In this document: positions 61,807 to 64,000 of the stretch, piece by piece | Position numbering within the stretch: position 1 is the first letter of the stretch | Layout of the letters: the number at the start of each line of letters is the position of its first letter | Source of the DNA: CAZAMB01 sp964486335 | Lineage (GTDB): Bacteria; Planctomycetota; Phycisphaerae; UBA1845 | Assembly: GCA_964486335.1 (NCBI GenBank) | Contig: CAZAMB010000014.1 | Location: 70,531 to 134,530, forward strand | DNA length: 64,000 nucleotides | Reading direction: 5' to 3' | Translations under genes and position numbers: made by a program | Notes under the pieces: model-generated | Seen by the model: only the letters and a program-made list of their open reading frames with translations | Databases searched by the model: none | Told to the model about the DNA's origin: nothing

Positions 61807-62499
61807 GTGTTTAGTCGCGATCAAGAAATGAAGTATGAAAGGATTAGCCTGACTCCGTCGGTTCTGGTCTTTCTCTGCGGCTTCTTGGGGACGTCCCTGC
61901 GAGTCAGTGCGGAGAATCCTCCTTCGGAATCCGTTACAGAAAAAGGCAACTCCCCAACAACCATGTTGGATTCTGAATCAGCCGTTCTGGTTCGATTTCT
62001 CGGCTCGTGGAATCTGGTTGAAACTCATTACTCATCGGATGGGAAGATTTCAGCAACAGTTAAGGGGACCGAGGAAATCGCATGGTCGCTCGACAAACGC
62101 GCGATTCGCCGCACCTACGCCTCCGGAACCGGCGAGTCCGTTTTTCGGGCGGTAGGGATGTTAACGTGGAATTCGAAGGCGCGCCTGTTCGAGGGAAGCT
62201 GGTTTGACAATCATTCGACGACGGGACCGCAGATTGTCGCAAGCGAGTGGATGGAGTCGACGACCACCATGTCGCATTCCCTGGCGTCCGTCACGGACGG
62301 CGCATCCAAACCGAGTTTTAAGATCATTGAGCGGTTCACCGACGCCGACAATCGAACAGCGACGACATTCCGCGTTCAGGGAGACCGCGTCGAGAAAATG
62401 CTCGAAGTGAAGTTTGTCCGAACCATTCCTTGTCCCGCGGAATCCGCCGGTCTGAGATTGATCGGCGAGCCGATCGGCGATCCTCCGAAGGAAGATTAG
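61807..62499 (+). CDS. Secreted DUF1579-like protein
   Basis: 230 residues with an N-terminal hydrophobic signal (VLVFLCGFLGTSLRVSA) and a beta-rich domain: RFLGSWNLVETHYSSDGKIS, then GMLTWNSKARLFEGSWFDNH and RFTDADNRTATTFRVQGDRV. The repeating pattern resembles calycin-like DUF1579 proteins. It directly follows transketolase; GTG 61807 with AAGGA 5 bases upstream is the preferred start, ATG 61828 the alternative. Function unknown. Confidence 0.65.
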   Translation: MFSRDQEMKYERISLTPSVLVFLCGFLGTSLRVSAENPPSESVTEKGNSPTTMLDSESAVLVRFLGSWNLVETHYSSDGKISATVKGTEEIAWSLDKRAIRRTYASGTGESVFRAVGMLTWNSKARLFEGSWFDNHSTTGPQIVASEWMESTTTMSHSLASVTDGASKPSFKIIERFTDADNRTATTFRVQGDRVEKMLEVKFVRTIPCPAESAGLRLIGEPIGDPPKED

Positions 62500-63080
62500 C
62501 CGTCGCGTGCCTCGAATTGTAGTTGGGTGTCCAAAGGGAGGGCAGGTTCTTCACTCGGCCGTCCGTTCGACCAGACCGACACCATCAAAATCGTGGACAT
62601 GACCAGCGCAAGTCCGACTTTGGCGGCGGTTCCCAGCGCCATCCCCAGCGCCGAGAAAACACCTACGCGAGTTCCTTTTCCAATGTCGCCTCGGTGAGAC
62701 AGTTCGGCGACGGCGGCTCCGCAGAAGCACCCCACGATCGCACCGACCATGCTTCCCACCAACGGAACAGGGATAAGAAATGCTAGAAAGAACATCCCAA
62801 GGAAACCGCCGGCAAGGCCGCCCCACGCGGCCCGGCGGGAACCGCCCGCTCTTTGAGCAATGACCGCCGACATAAGCAGCTCAACCGCCTCGGCGAACAG
62901 GGCGATGCCGGCGACAATGGCAAGTGTCGGCACCGTGATGGCGTGCCAGTTGGTGTGCCATCCGTAAAGAGCTGCTCCGAAAACGAGACACCACGTACCG
63001 GGCAGCCGCAAGGCCGTCAAGAGGATGGCCAGCAGGCAAATCATTCCGGCGGCGACAATAATGAGATGGTCGAATGTCAT
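62496..63080 (-). CDS. DUF456 membrane protein
   Basis: 194 residues with five or six hydrophobic segments and Gly-rich repeats: ALRLPGTWCLVFGAALYGWH, then AEAVELLMSAVIAQRAGGSR, GGFLGMFFLAFLIPVPLVGS and VGAIVGCFCGAAVAELS, matching DUF456. Function unknown. Its stop overlaps that of the preceding convergent gene. Confidence 0.8.
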   Translation of the reverse strand: MTFDHLIIVAAGMICLLAILLTALRLPGTWCLVFGAALYGWHTNWHAITVPTLAIVAGIALFAEAVELLMSAVIAQRAGGSRRAAWGGLAGGFLGMFFLAFLIPVPLVGSMVGAIVGCFCGAAVAELSHRGDIGKGTRVGVFSALGMALGTAAKVGLALVMSTILMVSVWSNGRPSEEPALPLDTQLQFEARDG

Positions 63081-63193
63081 GGCATTTCGCTTTGGCTCAA
63101 CCGTTGGAAACCAGCGACCGAATTCAATATCGTTCTTTTCGTACCGCCGGTCCGACTATTTCATTCATTGAAGATCGTCTTATCATTTCGAGA

Positions 63194-63613
63194 ATGAGTC
63201 TGTCGAGAATGAGCCTGAGCGCGCCCAACCGACCCAACCTACTGGCCGTGTTGAATGACTTGATCTTCGAGACGAAGATCAGTTCGACGGCTCGGACGGT
63301 CGGAGTCACGCCGAACGTGCTTCGCTCGGTCGTTGAATTGCCCGCCGCCATCGCACGATGGCAACCCTCGCTCATAATCATCGACCTCAACTCCATGGGA
63401 CCATCGGCTATTCAGGCGGTTGAATTGGCGAGGTGCCTTGGTCGTGGAGCAAGGATCGTAGCATTTGTATCTCACGTCGATGTCGAGTTGGCCGGCGAAG
63501 CACGCGCCGCAGGAGCAAGCGTGGTGATGCCGCGTTCGCGATTCAGCGCCGAGTTGCCCAAGCTGCTCGCCGGATTGGGAAGCTCACCTTTGGGCGACCC
63601 GGAGGCGACCTGA
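63194..63613 (+). CDS. Hypothetical protein, receiver-domain-like
   Basis: 139 residues with alternating beta/alpha pattern: NLLAVLNDLIFETKISSTAR, then QPSLIIIDLNSMGPSAIQAV and GARIVAFVSHVDVELAGEAR, resembling a response-regulator receiver fold. IIIDLNS would place an Asp at the phospho-acceptor position, but other receiver residues are weak. An upstream start at 63074 and ATG 63209 are alternatives. Confidence 0.55.
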   Translation: MSLSRMSLSAPNRPNLLAVLNDLIFETKISSTARTVGVTPNVLRSVVELPAAIARWQPSLIIIDLNSMGPSAIQAVELARCLGRGARIVAFVSHVDVELAGEARAAGASVVMPRSRFSAELPKLLAGLGSSPLGDPEAT

Positions 63614-64000
63614 GATTCGCACGATTCCCGGATTTGACTTAGCCTTGGCACTTTGCGTTTGCGTACACCAAAAGTGGTTGGACGCCGACGAATCCAATCC
63701 AAGCCTGATCGGACCAGCCGCAATCAGCTCCGCAGTTAACCCGGACCCGCCTGAGCTCAGCCTGATAGGAGCGCTGGACAACTTACTGGTTCAATCGATT
63801 GCCTTTCAGTGCCGGCGCTGTTTTTTCCCTGATTTCAAGGGCGACGGGTTGTCGTGAGCCTCAAATCTCTTAGGATGCCAGTGTAGCCGTGGAGAAGCAA
63901 AAAGCGATCAGCTTCGAGCCGGAATTGAACGATCGCGTCTCAATACTAGGCTCTGTCTCAAAACACGATTCGTAGGTATTGGCAGATGATCGCTAACTGT
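63614..64000. other. Right-hand intergenic region
   Basis: 387 bases without a supported gene; a 70-codon frame at 63645-63857 has no ribosome binding site or motif. The last 52 bases, from CTAG at 63946, read GGCTCTGTCTCAAAAC and may be the end of an insertion sequence outside the window. Confidence 0.4.

Noticed and set aside
63645..63857. 70-codon plus-strand frame at the right end
   Set aside because: No ribosome binding site, no motif.
1..64000. CRISPR arrays or rRNA genes
   Set aside because: No regularly spaced direct repeats and no rRNA-like stretches were seen.

Overview
The window looks like one contig of a motile Gram-negative bacterium, most likely a planctomycete, perhaps of the Phycisphaerae side. 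The arguments are a moderate to high G+C content, frequent GTG/TTG starts, a flgF-flgG-flgA-flgH-flgI-flgJ-flgN-flgK-flgL-fliW-csrA-flagellin operon, LPS-type KDO activation (kdsB), a Ser/Thr kinase next to an ECF sigma factor, a large N-methylated prepilin, exosortase H, and short palindromic repeats of the kind that litter planctomycete genomes. The phylum call is an inference from gene families; no rRNA is present.

Layout. 1-244: start of a secreted protein cut by the left edge. 450-12862 (minus strand): the flagellar operon running from rod genes to flagellin, with FliW and CsrA as late regulators and a CsrA-like site over the flagellin Shine-Dalgarno sequence. 13175-13261: tRNA-Ser(GGA). 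13390-18660 (plus): a compact, mostly overlapping gene set comprising a tiny exported cysteine-knot-like peptide, a PqqD-type carrier protein, an HPr-kinase-like kinase, a nucleotidyltransferase and two glycosyltransferases. 18594-23462: a metallo-beta-lactamase hydrolase, a GT39/ArnT-type membrane glycosyltransferase, exosortase H with its membrane partner, and the rRNA methyltransferase RsmJ. 23541-28546: a basic small protein with its own terminator, an ECF sigma/kinase pair and a prepilin. 28740-46544 is mainly housekeeping: Fur, CdsA, PhoH, a PgpH-type HD phosphodiesterase, YbeY, a CBS membrane protein, an antiporter-EIIA fusion, NAD synthetase, CarA, KdsB, CTP synthase, an orphan adenine methyltransferase and an HDOD-GGDEF protein. 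46650-63613: a small basic protein, a beta-barrel porin with a lipoprotein, a molybdopterin oxidoreductase, PurH, a beta-propeller protein, three crotonase paralogues, a PD-(D/E)XK-like protein, transketolase and a few hypotheticals.

The most unusual item is the first gene of the 13.4-18.7 kb set. Its mature part has six cysteines spaced C-x6-C-x6-CC-x3-C-x6-C, the spacing of inhibitor cystine knot (knottin) peptides. It follows a Tat-like leader and sits directly upstream of a PqqD/HprK-like/nucleotidyltransferase cassette of the 'HPr-rel-A' type. This suggests an exported and possibly modified bacterial knottin. The knottin spacing and gene order are read from the sequence; the modification idea is inference.
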